The translations under genes were made by a program, and so were the position numbers. Below the pieces are notes generated by a model, which was not told the origin of the DNA, searched no databases, and saw only the letters and a list, made by a program, of their open reading frames with translations. This document shows positions 1 to 12,100 of a DNA stretch of 64,000 nucleotides, one piece after another (the first letter of the stretch is position 1; every line of letters begins with the position of its first letter). Origin of the DNA: Euglena gracilis (taxonomy: Eukaryota > Euglenida > Euglenophyceae > Euglenales); the NCBI GenBank assembly GCA_039621445.1, contig CP154956.1, positions 63,132,257 to 63,196,256 of the forward strand. The letters are read 5' to 3'.

Positions 1-2250
1 CCTCCCGTTTCAGGCACAAAACCCTTGCATTTCAGTCCAAAGAGCTCCATGGAGTGGGCCGGTTTATACGGGGGGGGGGGGGTCAATGAAGGGGTGGGGG
101 CGCGCTTATTAAGAGCTCAGCACTACTGGTCGACCACTTGTTATTGCATTCCCAACGTGGGTGTGGAAGCGACCAGGTCATAAGATTCGTGATTATTTTT
201 CATGACTAATGATTTGTGCGAAATTCGGTGGTTGATTCCCCTAATGATGACATAGCGTTGCATGCAAATTCCTTCCGGCTCCCCTGTGATGAAAGCTTTT
301 CTGCTGAAGAGGACACAATAAAATTTTCACCTTCTCATTCCTATTACAAAATTATGCAACTGGTTAACCAAAAAAAAACACGAAAATGACAAAAAGATTG
401 GCAAAGGCCTTGATATCAGGGAAAATCCTGGCCAAACAATAGAATTTTCTCAAACTGGAAAAAGACACACAGTTTACAAAAAATGAAAGAACGTGTCTTC
501 GGTACCCCTCCCCAGTCCAACCTCCCCTCCCCCGGGAGGAGGTCTGGGGACCCACTTTTGGGGGGTCAATTTTGGGCTCAAAATTTTTCAGCAGGTCGCA
601 CCAAAAGTAGTGGAAACTCCCGCCCAGCCGGTGGACCCACCCACCCATCCTGAACCCCCCTTCCAAATAATACACCCAGGCTATTCTTTTTTGTCCGAAG
701 TCAGGGGGGGATTATTTTTTAATTTTTAAAAAATTTTCGAAAATCCATAAGGCCCAAAATCACACTCAAACCACCCTTTTTGGTATTTTTTTTTTGCAGT
801 TTTTGGCCAAGCGGTCCAGAAAAACCCATTTATGCTGTGGATTCTGATTTTCAACCACATGCTTTCAGGCGAAAATTGAGGTCGGCGCCCGAAATTAGGG
901 GGGGGGTATTATTTCTGGGTTGAAGCCAGACCCCAAGGAGGGGAGGAGGTATTTTTGGGGAGGAATTATTTGGGGGGGGTTACCCCCAACAGGGTCCAAC
1001 CTTCAGAAAAGCACTGGTTGGGGGACAAAACCAGCCAGTCAAAGGGGAAACCATCAGTAAGTCACCGCCAGGAGATGGGGTGGCCACATATGCCAAGCCA
1101 TGGTATGACCCCTCCACAATCCTGAAATGGAGCAGCAGTGAATGGGCAAATGGGCAACGCAAGATGCATACCATTGCAACTTGACGCATTTTGCAGGAAC
1201 GGAGATCTCACATGAAATGCAATTGTAAAGGCAAATTTGCAGCCAACAAAATGTGGGAAGAAAAGAGACATGTTTTTGGGGGGGTAATAGTGCTGCTTTT
1301 CTTGGATTTTAAAGCTTTCTTCTGCCCTTTTAAAAAATATCCGGACTGTCATTTTGAGATAGACTCTGGAAACATCTTTGAGAAATCAATTTTAAAAGAA
1401 TGGTAAAAAAATTTATGCATGAGCATTGTTGATTTCTAAGGGCAGCAGTTCTCCTTGTTCGAATTCAAGAGAGAAAACTGTGTGGCCAGATTGGCAAAAA
1501 AAATGGCGTCTAAAATGCTGTCTCAAAGCAAAATCTTTTGGCAAGCGTCTGGCACTATTTCCTTTTGCTCTCGTCATCCCCACCTTTGAGGGAGGGGCAG
1601 GTAGTTAGGACAGCTCCCACTTGATGTCGTCACACATCACTTTGACATTTGGAAATTTGCAGAGTATCTGACACAATCCATTATGCGGCAAATGCCACAT
1701 AATTTGGAACATTATCAATTCAGGCTGTTGTGTATTCCAGAGCCTCGGAAACAAAATAAAGGCAAATGAATGTGCACCTTTTTGTTTGGTTGAGTTGAAT
1801 TGGTTTTGAGTTGAGTTGAGTTGAGTTGAGTTGAGTTGTTTCTGGTTGGTTGGTTGAAAGAATTTGCTTGAGTTTCAAAAGCAAAGGACGGATGATCGGG
1901 GATTAACCCCCCAAAAAATAAACTCCGGGTCTTTTTGGGATTGTTGCTGGAAACCTCCAGGGGGGGGGGGGTCTGATTTTGGAACTGTTTCTTGACCCAG
2001 ACAGACTGCACAAAGCAATCGTTTTCGGGTTCCCAAAAAAACATGTACTTTTTCTTCGGCGCTTGGCAATATGTCTATTGGTCTTAAATTGGGCTTTCAG
2101 TGAGTTTCCGGGTGCTTTTGTTTGTGTTTTCGATCTCCCAGATTGAATTTGGTTCAAAATATCTTTTTGAAATTTCAGTTTTTCTTGTTTCTCTATAAAT
2201 AATCTATCCAAATTTTGTTTTGGAGGTTCTGGAAATCGTACCCAATCCAA
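1..2250. other. No recognisable gene; low-complexity DNA
   Basis: I see only long G or A runs, C/G-run blocks such as those near 500-660 and 890-980, and short unrelated open frames. No exon with convincing splice sites or family motif was found. Confidence 0.5.
1806..1838. repeat. (TTGAG)n pentanucleotide array
   Basis: About six near-perfect copies of TTGAG lie between unique flanks. This is a simple microsatellite. Confidence 0.9.
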
Positions 2251-2264
2251 GGTTTGTACGATTT

Positions 2265-2325
2265 TGTACGTACCATGTTTTGTACGTACCATGTTTTGTA
2301 CGTACCATGTTTTGTACGTACCATG
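2265..2325. repeat. 16-bp tandem repeat TGTACGTACCATGTTT
   Basis: Nearly four head-to-tail copies of a 16-nt unit containing the palindrome GTACGTAC. The last copy runs into a C run. It produces the apparent peptide repeat in all frames, so those frames are not genes. Confidence 0.9.
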
Positions 2326-2343
2326 CCAGGCCCCCCCCCCCCG

Positions 2344-2475
2344 AGCTCTGGAACCCTTTACGGCCAATGGGAACAGTGCTATGGAGGTGGTGCCAGGTCC
2401 CCTTCGCACCACAATATTGCATGACGTGAGCAGAGCGACTTGCATTCGTACATGACAGCCTGCTTCCAAGACAGA
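2344..2475 (-). CDS. Candidate exon downstream of the DIxGA-motif gene
   Basis: A pyrimidine-rich acceptor ending TTTTTGCAG lies just above 2475. It opens a frame beginning SVLEAGCHVRMQVALLTSCN that is phase 0, compatible with the exon at 3076-3174. The frame runs into a C-rich block and I see no convincing donor. A second frame is also open, so this is only a candidate. Confidence 0.25.
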
Positions 2476-3075
2476 CTGCAAAAATTACAAAACCTGGCCT
2501 GCAATTGTGTTGTGTGATTCACAAAGAGTGAACGTGGGGTGGTTGTTTTTGGTGAATCCAAGCCGAATTTATACATACGGGTGACATTCATAGCAAATTG
2601 GGTTACCTTTATCAGTTAATTAAAGAAATTACGGCACAGCTTTTCTCCGTGTGGGGCCATCAGGACAAATTTTGCTTGTGTGTTTTCTGAAATGGGAGTG
2701 CTTCAAGTTTGGGGATGGTGCCTTCATGAACGATACCTTTTGGTTTTTGTGTCCCCGTCAGCGCCTGTTGTTGTTGTTGTTGTTGTTGTTGTTTGGATTT
2801 TGCTCAGTCTGGCCGGGGGGGGGGGGGTATTTTGGGGAATAATTTGGAGGGGGGGTTCCTCTCATTTTGTGTTGGGGACCCTATTTCTCATCTGTGGTCA
2901 TTTGTAATTTTGAATGATTTGCCGTGATACAAAGGAAAATCATACCGAATAATGAATTTTTTGAATGATTTACCATGGTTCTAAAATAAATCCACCGTAT
3001 CCTCCTCCAGTTCCAAGAGCAACCATTGTCCTGGCAATGTGCTGTATCTACCACTGTATCTACCCACTCACTAAC

Positions 3076-3174
3076 CGGAGCCTTGTAACGGCCTACACAT
3101 CCACGACCCGCGCGATGCGCCGGGTGAGTTGCGCCGTAGGAGTATGGTTTGCCTCCGTTTGGCGTGCCGGGGGG
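3076..3174 (-). CDS. DIxGA-motif gene, exon 12 (PPGTPNGGKPYSYGA)
   Basis: Acceptor CACCCACGCCCAG and donor GTTAGTGAG bound 33 whole codons (phase 0 to 0). The peptide starts PPGTPNGGKPYSYGATHPAH and ends GRYKAP. It follows the exon at 3344-3477 after a 169-nt intron. Confidence 0.5.
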
Positions 3175-6100
3175 CTGGGCGTGGGTGCAATGGGCAGCCG
3201 AGAAACAGCACACAGCCCGTGCATCAGCGCAGGCCACGGTGCTTGTTTATAGATGAACAGAAGAGCTGAAGAAACGGCGTGGCAAATGAAAGACGTGATT
3301 TTTCCGGGGCTGGAGGTGCAGTGGAGGAGGCACCAAAGCACACCTCTGGAATGAAATGCTCAGACGGACGGGACTGCGGACCGCTGTTTGCGCGTCGACC
3401 GAACTTCGGTTTCGGGGGAGCTTTGTTGGGTCGCGGCTCCTGTTGCGGCAGCTGGGCAGCGGATGCAATAGGCCCAGCTGAGGGTCCTGTGATGGGACGG
3501 ACAATTTCGCTCAGTCAAACCAAATTTGCAAACCGTCGTAAGGGTCCCTGGTGAGCGTTCACTGAAAAGACTTAGAAAATTACAAACTTCAGCAGACTTG
3601 GACCAGCAAGCGAGTCACCAGAAGCAAGTCACCAGGGGATGGATCAGCATTCAGTCAGAAGAGAGGGCCAGCAGTCTCTTCAATCAAGTTCAGAGAAAAA
3701 TACAAATACAAAAAAAAGGAGTAGGGAGCACCGGGGCGAGGCTTCCCTTGCCGAAAAGGCAGGTCTGAGGCGAAAGCAGAAACGAGGTCGTCGTCATCGT
3801 CTTCCTTGCCACACATATCGTCTGCAAGAACAAAATTGCGCGATGGGGCAGAACAGCCATCTGACGGACCTTCCGCATAAAAAAACCCAAAATTCCCCCT
3901 TTGCCACAACTCGGCTTGGCCGCCCCCACAAAGAAACAATCACAAACAACTGCAATGTGCAAATATCACAAAAAAGGTAAAAAATTTCTGATCAAAAAGG
4001 TAATCAGTAATCAGTAATCCCCATTTGGTTTTCAATTCCACTTAAAGATCAACAAAGTGTGTAGGGACACAAAATTTCAGACATAACCCCCCAGTGGAAG
4101 CACGGGAGTGCTTATGGCAGACTGCTGCCTCCAGCGGCTGGGTGTGCGCTTCTATTTGGACCCTACCTGCGAAATTTATGTTGATTTCCTTTAGAAATCT
4201 CATCAAAATGGGGGTGCGCTTTTATTGGACCCTGCGCTTGAATGAAAATGGCATTCAGTTTGCACTTGCCCACCAACTGGGTTCCTACGGCTCCCCACCC
4301 CCACCAGGGGGATGGTCATACACATGCCCTAACCTGCAACCCTCGACCAAGGTTGATCACAATCACGTTCCAGAACAACCTTACATGCACATATTTTTGG
4401 GTCACCTGCAACCACCGACCGGGGCGGGGGTCAGACACCCCCCCACAACTCCGAAACAGGGGACAGTCAGTAAAAAGGGTTAGTTGGTGGGCAGGGGGTG
4501 CAATGATTAAAATGAAGCTCAAACGGTTGAAACAGAGTCATGAAGATGAAAGTTGAAATACCAAACGCTGGTGGAGGGTCATGAAGAGGCACTGGTTCAG
4601 CGCAGGGGGCTCGCGAACTGTTGTTTCCTGGTGACACATCCGAGAAAAATGAAGGGAAATTGCGTTCACGCGTTAATTCCGGAATTCATCGTTGGTGAAG
4701 GCGTTTGGCAACTCGTTCATATGCAATAGGAAGCCTCCCCCCAAATTAAATATATCCAAGGGGTTGCTCAGATTTAGGTTTCTTCGGAGGCAGTTTACTC
4801 ATGGATCAGGTCATATTTTCCTGACTTTGGACAGATAACCCCTCCCCCAATTCAAGCAAGCCGTTGCTTAAATTGGGGGTTTAACCCATCAATCTGCCCA
4901 GGGGTTGCTTAAGCTGGGTCAAGCCCAAAAATTTGCCCATTTTAGCATTTTAGGCCATTTTTAGGCCACTTTAAGGTGTAGGTGGGGGTTCTGAAAATCA
5001 TAATTTTGGTTGTTTTTGCTCAAAAATTGTATCGTGCAAACCTTTATTATTATAATAAGAAATGCACATCCAAAAAAGCATGCAGAATTGATGAACACTG
5101 GATCAGAACCATGGGAACTCAACAAATCCTAATTCATACCCATACAGGAAAACTTTTCAGAAAAATGTCATGACAAAAAATTGAAAAGACGAATAAAATG
5201 ATGAATGCAAAAACCCTTTTTGAGGCAATACCATTGACACAATCACGGCGAAATTTGAAAATTTTATGCATCGTCGGACAGTTGCTCCGAATGTGAAAAT
5301 CGAACATGCTAAAAATGCAGGTGAAAAATGTGGGGAAGTTGTAACCTTTTTTCCAATTTCAATTTCAATTTGCAGTTCCAGATGCCTCAGTTTTAGGGTC
5401 TTGTTGGAAAGTTTGCTGCAGCCAAGAGCATAGGATCCTCACCATCTAGAAGACACAATCATGCAATTTGCGCTATTCCAGCTGCTTGAAACCATTTAAG
5501 ATGTTCAGGAGGTCAAAAAGTCATTTCAGGTGTTTGAAGCTTCACACATGGCAATAACATTTAATGCATCATAAAAAAAATTCAAACTGCAAAATTTTCT
5601 CATTTAAGGGCATTTTAGGCCATTTTAGTCCATATTGGGCCATTTTGCCATAGGTGCTTGCTTGCAATGTACATGATCAGAAAAATGAATCAGATTGAAA
5701 TGGGCACGGGCAATGGTAATTATCTTCACAAACGGGCATTAAGTGTGTTTGTTTGTTCGTCAGAGGGTGGGTTTGTGGGCTGGGAGGGGTTGCGGATCTT
5801 GAATTTAGGGACATAATTAATACTTTGGATTTTGGATTTTGGATTGAAAAAAATGGCCTTGTGGGGCTGTGCTCCTCCACCATCATCCACAAAATCCACC
5901 GTTTGCCGTTCGCTCCAAAATGCAACATTAAAGGAAAATGTGATGCAAACTTGTGAAATGCTGCTTCACCTGGTTGCATCCACTTATATTTCATGATGCA
6001 AGTAACCCCCCCCAAATACAAAACCCCCCCGGTTTTATATTTGGGTGGAAATTTCAAGACCCACGGGGGGTTTTATATTTGGGGGGGGGGGGGTAGATTC

Positions 6101-9100
6101 GGTCGGAAAAATCAACTTCCTGGCGGGATCCAGTAGTCACTTTTTCGGTCCAAAATCACAAATACACAAAATTTGGCCCACCTTTGGGGGTCCAAATTTT
6201 TTACTTTTCGGGCGAAGGAGCAATTTTCACACGTTTTTGGTAAAATTTGCTCCCAAATCTGCCAAAAATCACAAATTCAGGAGAGATTTTGTCGAAGTTT
6301 TTTTCTTCCGGCGCTTCGCGCCGGAGGGGGGGGTTATATTCGGGCAGGATTTCAAGGTCATCAGGCGGGGGGAGGGTTTTGTATTTGGGGGGGGGGGGTT
6401 GTATTTGGGGGGGGGGTACTGCTTATGCGAAATTGGTCCAAAAAAACGTGAAGTGAGCAGCCTCCAATTGTCTGCTAATGGAGCAATTTGCTTGTGCAAA
6501 TGCCCGAACGAAATCGGAAAGGTAAAATATGCAAAGATGCGACTTTTCACAATTTTTCATTATGCCAAAAATGGAGATTATGCAAAAAGTGCAAATTTTC
6601 AAGTTTTTTTATTATGCAAAAAAATGCAAATTATCCAACTTGCATATTTCCCCCCACCCAAAAGGAAAAAAATGTTGTGCAACAGAATTTTTCCCATTTA
6701 GGCCATTTAAGGCCATTTTGGGCCATTTTGCACCATTTCAGCCATAGGGGTTGACTGGGGGTTGCTTGATCTCAGGTTTCACTGACTGGTTGAAAGGTTG
6801 CTGAAATTTGGACCAAACCATCAACAAATAAAATGCCTGTTTTTCAATGAAGGAAAGAGGTGGCCCAATTTTTTGAGGAAAATGCTTGAGGGCACACCTC
6901 CCCCAAAATCAGGCACCAGGCCTTTTTGGAATGCTTGCCGCAAGTCTCAAATGGACGTTGTTTTTTTTGGGTTTATTTTTGGGGTGCCTGGTGGACCCAA
7001 CCCCTCCCCCCCCCATTATAAGCAACCCCTCCAAAATTGAGCAACCCCCAAATAAAAAAAATTTAAGCAGTCCTTGTGGCCGAACCTGACGACACCAAAA
7101 TTTAAGCAACCCCCCAAAATTTAAGCAACCCCCTGCGAACCACAGCAAAATATGAATCCAGATTTAACAACTAGTCAAAATATAAGCAACCCCTGAAAAT
7201 GCACATGAAATTCAGGGGAAATGAATGAAAAAAACTGTAATCCAAATGCAAAAAAAAAACCCTCAACCTCCCAAGTTTACAATATTTGTTCACTTTTTGG
7301 TTTCAAAGGTAAGATGTCCACCAATAAATTTTTATCTCGCCAATTACCGGTTAAAACTATGCCCTCTCCCCCCCCTTGCACTCTCCTTATCAAAACCTGG
7401 AAACCCCCATTGCACATATGCATCCGGTTGGAGATTTCTGTGTAATTGGTTCATATTTCCCAAAGCCTGATAAACATGATGCAAAATCGCTGACGTCATA
7501 TCAGCTGTGGGAAAAATATCTCCATAGGGTCAAGGGTCATGCATACGGCAAAGCATACGTAGCGCATGGAATGCAGATTGGGGTTTTGGCCGAGCCTCAG
7601 CTGGCACCTTCACTTCAACAGGTTGCCCTTGGGATGGACCACTTGGAACATGGTGCCCTGGTGTCGATTCTGTGGCCAGGGCAGCAAAGTGCAGAAACGC
7701 TTCTCATTTAGAAAATGCTTGCTTGGGCTTCGCACGTACTTGCTTTCAACAAAAAATGATTTCCTACATTTCATTTTAGGGAACTGAAACGATACTCACC
7801 CGAGGGAACTTCAGGTGACCTTATACTTTTTCAGCATGTGGAGGCGAGTCCCTCAGAAGTCTTGTCAGATCTCCTGCAGTCGATTGTGATTTGAATATGG
7901 ATCAGATGGTTCCCATAAAAAGCCAATTTTTTCCTGTCCAATGATTTTTCTGGCCTCACTAACTCGTGGTTTGTCTGAGTGTGTAAAATCGACCTTGAGG
8001 AACCCAGACGCAATGACAGGACAACCCAAAGGAGGCAGCAGGGTGGCAGGGCATCTCAACCCCAGCCCAGCACAGGCATAATCCCTCAGCTGCACACGCA
8101 CGCACCACACGTGCACCTTCCTTGGTGCCCATGCCTATCCCTGTATGGGCTCCGCTGCACCATGCACACCACCATTGCGTTGCCCAAGTTGAGCGGCCAA
8201 CTGCTCCTTCAGCTTCTGGTTGATGTTCACCATCTGCCCGGCAGCTTCCATGCGCACATTCGGGGCCCGAGACACGAGGCCGGTGGCCATGTGCGTTGAC
8301 GATCCGTCCTTGTTGACCACGCTTATCTTGTCCTTGAACTGCAGACAGCCAAAAAAAAAAGGCGAAGGTCAATGCTGCAAAAAAAATACAGATGAGAGTT
8401 TCGCTTTCAAAATGCTGCCCAAAAAACAAGTTATGATGTGTGGTGCTGCAAAGCACACCCTTTCCTTGAAAGCCGACATCTCTGCAAGTTCGGCTTGCTC
8501 CTTTGGCTGAATGCAACGCGCATCCACACAGCAAAAAAAAAACAAAAACTATTGGGCAAAGAGAATTAAAAAGGACCAGGATTGAGAATTTGGCCATTTT
8601 GAGAAAGGCAATATCCTCCTTGCCAAATGTCTAGCTCCCCACTTACACCCACCCCGGGGCTATAGGATCCTGTTTGGTGGTCGGTCGCGAGGGGTTATAA
8701 ATGGGGGGGAGGTTATAAGTCGAGGCCTAGTGTGTGACCGGAAGAGGTCAAAAAAAAATACCCGTATTTGGGGCAATTTTATGGTTTTTGGGCTAAACCT
8801 CATAAGTTGGCATGCTTGCCACAACAATTTTGGCACATTTTTGCCTCTTGCTTCTTCACCATTCATTTTTCCCTCAAGGGGGGGTTATGGCTGAACTCTA
8901 ATCCCTCTATGGGTAAGAGCGAAGCTTGCCACTGGGGAAAAGGCGGCCCCGCCCCTGGTTAGGTAACGAAAATTGCAGATTATCACCATGACCCCGGACC
9001 CGCTCCCTCAATATTTTTTCAGTCGCAGGCGGCTGGACCCCAGCTTTTCGAATCCTCTATTTGACCCCCGACTCCCCTCTAGGCCCAAACTGTTCGGCCC

Positions 9101-12100
9101 TTGTGGGTCGGAGTAGCCAACCCCCCCCCCCAGTTTTTGACTCTGCCATGTAGCCGGGGTGAGATTTTCGGTCAAAAAAAATCGATTTTTTTAAAAAAAA
9201 ATGTTGAAAAAACGTACATTACTTCCAAAAGTGTCTGCCGGACAAAACGCACCTCTGGGGGCCTCTATCACCCCTTGTTCGCTGCCCTAAGACACCTGAC
9301 CCGTGTTCCGGTGATTTTGTGGTGTGTTTTTGGTCATTTTTTGGGGCAACAAAAGGAGTAAAAGTGGCCAATATGGCTGAAAATATTCAGCAGTGGCCAA
9401 AAACCGCCCGCATTGCCCTGCATCGCCGTGCATCTCCCTGCGTCAGACGCCCACCTTTGGGCTCCAAAAGTCCCAAATTGAGCTGCATCGCCCTGCATCA
9501 CCTTGCATCGCTCTGCATCATCGAAGGTGCTTGGTTATAGGATGGGGATTGGGGGAGGGGAGGCTATGTATTCAAACACAAAATGCGTGTGCAGGAATTT
9601 GAAAGTCGCTTATAAAGAGCAAAGGCTGTGGGATTTCAAAGAACTTTTCTCTCGGTGATGAAAACTATTCACACTGTCCTAGTCTCTTTAATATGCCAAA
9701 AATAAAAAGCTGCCAACTTCATCAGGAGAAGCATTTCCCACCACGTTAACAAAGCAACGTGCTTTCCTGCAGGGATTTTGATTAGAGGGTGTGGCAGAGA
9801 GGAAAAAGCTGTCCCCCCCCCCCAGTGAGGACGCCTTATCTGGGGGGTTTTCTGAAATGGTGCTGTGACCCTGTGTTTATACGCTGTGTGGTTCCTTGGA
9901 TGGATTATCCCGTCCAACTTTGAGCGCATAAAATCTTCAATCAAGCGAATGGCCATGGTCACGTTGGTGCCCCCCTTTGGGTGTCCCATACTTCTTCAAA
10001 ACCTCGGGATTCCAACCTCTGGACAACAGGTACCTCCCCCCCCCCACAAGCCCCCCACCGAAAACTGAATCAAGGTCCTGAAATGCCCGGATGCAACACG
10101 GGTTGTCTCTCCCTGTGGACCATGCCGTGACTGGCGCATCCAGGGATGTTTTTGCAAAATTGATCTTTCAAACCAAACTCCATGATTCCACCTGCGTTGA
10201 AAAAGAACAAAAATAAACAAAAACTCAAGCAGATAATCAAAAAAAATCAAGAATCGCCTATTTTGGGTGATCCTTGAATGTTCTCGGGCGGTGGGGTGAG
10301 AAAATTCCTTCTTCCTTTCCTTTGCCCAGCAGCAGCATTTTTGTGAATAATTCAAAAGCTATTGTGAAAAGCTATGTGGTTTTTGGTCCAGGAATGTTCA
10401 AAATTTTTCTGAAGCCTTCGGTGCTGGGTCGCGTTGGCAGTTTGTCGCCGACCCCCCCCCCAGGGGAGGGGGTCCGGGCCATAGATTCACTTAAACCCCC
10501 CCAAATATAAAACCCCCCCTGAGGACCTTGAAATCCCGCCCGAATATAAAACTCCCCCTCCGGCGAGAAGCGCCAGAAGGAAAAAAAATCGACAAAATCT
10601 CTCCCGAAATTGTGATTTTTGGCAGATTTGGGAGCACTTTTTTCCAAAAACATGTGAAAATTGCTCCTTCGCCCGAAAAGTAAAAAATTTGGACCCCCAA
10701 AGGTGGGCGTATTTGTGATTTTGGACCGAAAAGTGACTACTGGATCCCGCCAGGAAGTTGATTTTTCCGACCAAATGTAAAAACCCCCAAATATAAAACC
10801 CTCCTCGGGGTCTTGAAATTTCCGCCCAAATATAAAACCTGGGGGTTATATTGGGGGGGGGGTTAGTGACACCCCCCAGGGGGGCACATTTCCCAGGCAA
10901 AAACCCACCCACCCACTTATTTTGAAAACCCACTCACCCACGACCCGGGGGGTACCCAAAATCCAACCAAAATCGGCCATCGACGCTTGCAAACATTTTC
11001 CGGCCCGGCCTTTGGCGGGGCCAAAATCTGACCCATGTCGCACCCCATCCCAGGGGGGAGGGTTCAGCCCAACCCCAACCCCCTGCCCACTCTCGAAACC
11101 CCACCCACCCTGTGTGACCCCCTGGAGGTCACACAGGTGCTGAATGAATCTATCGTCCAGCTAAAGACGGTCAGTCACTGCGAAAAAACCAGTCACCTCC
11201 CCACCCCCCGAGAGAACAGTGATTCGGCGGTTGTATGGTGCTGGCTGATGTTGTGGGAACCGGTGCTGCTTGAAATCTACTGCATGAAATCCCCCCCGAA
11301 AAGGCGGCGTGGGGCTGTGGCCCAGAAATAAAACCACAAGGACTGGGCCAAGGAATGTCAAACCGGAGATCAGGTGGTTACAGGTTTGGAAGAGCAAAGA
11401 CATACACGGCATAGGAGGACAGGCAAGGCAAGGAAAGAAGGGAGGAACCGAAGGGATTATGCTGGCAATGATCCGGACAAATACATGTACATCCCAACAC
11501 ATATGGCAAGCCCTGTCGGAATTCCAGTGCTCCTTCAGGGTTCCGAGCTCTGCTGCGGGGAAGGCACCCACATCAAAACAACGTTTGCCCCCTTCTGGCA
11601 AACATTGAACCACCAGAAGCGTTAATCGTGACAAATATCCCAATGAGGATCGGCAGAACCCCTGAGCAACACATCAACAGGCGGAAGGATGGAAGCTGGT
11701 GGCCATTGCAAGGCTTCGGAATGTGGGTGGCAGAATATTCAAAAAAAATATGTCCCCCCCTCCAACCCGAACGAATGGAATTCTTCATTTTCTCCAGAGG
11801 CATGAAACTGAAATACAAACATGACCTCACAACAAACTTCCTTGTAAAAAAAATCCCAAAGAACAATTGCCAAAATAACACACCTACCCACCCATCCACC
11901 CACCCACACTAAAATGTACCTGAGCAATCGTTTTCACAGATAATGCATGCAATCATTTTCACAGATTATGCAAGCGAACAGCACCCCTGAAAAACACCCC
12001 CATACGAAAGACCCTCGAGGCATTCGGGGTCAGTTTGACCACCAATTAGCACACTGAGGGAAAGATGACATGGGGATGAGCGATGGTTTCTGAGGCTGGG

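Larger units (their letters stand above)
3478..8172 (-). other. Large intron of the DIxGA-motif gene
   Basis: This 4.7-kb stretch holds a C/G-run element at 6003-6418, a TTAAGCAACCCC-word region at 6739-7200 and otherwise AT-rich DNA. Open frames near 7540-7700 and 7850-8013 look partly coding, but more than one frame is open and I could not fit them by phase. Confidence 0.4.

Noticed and set aside
7376-8013. Frames at 7540-7700 and 7850-8013 as exons of the DIxGA gene
   Set aside because: Two or three frames are open in each, no donor-acceptor pair fits the phase, and exons at 8173 and 3344 already join cleanly.
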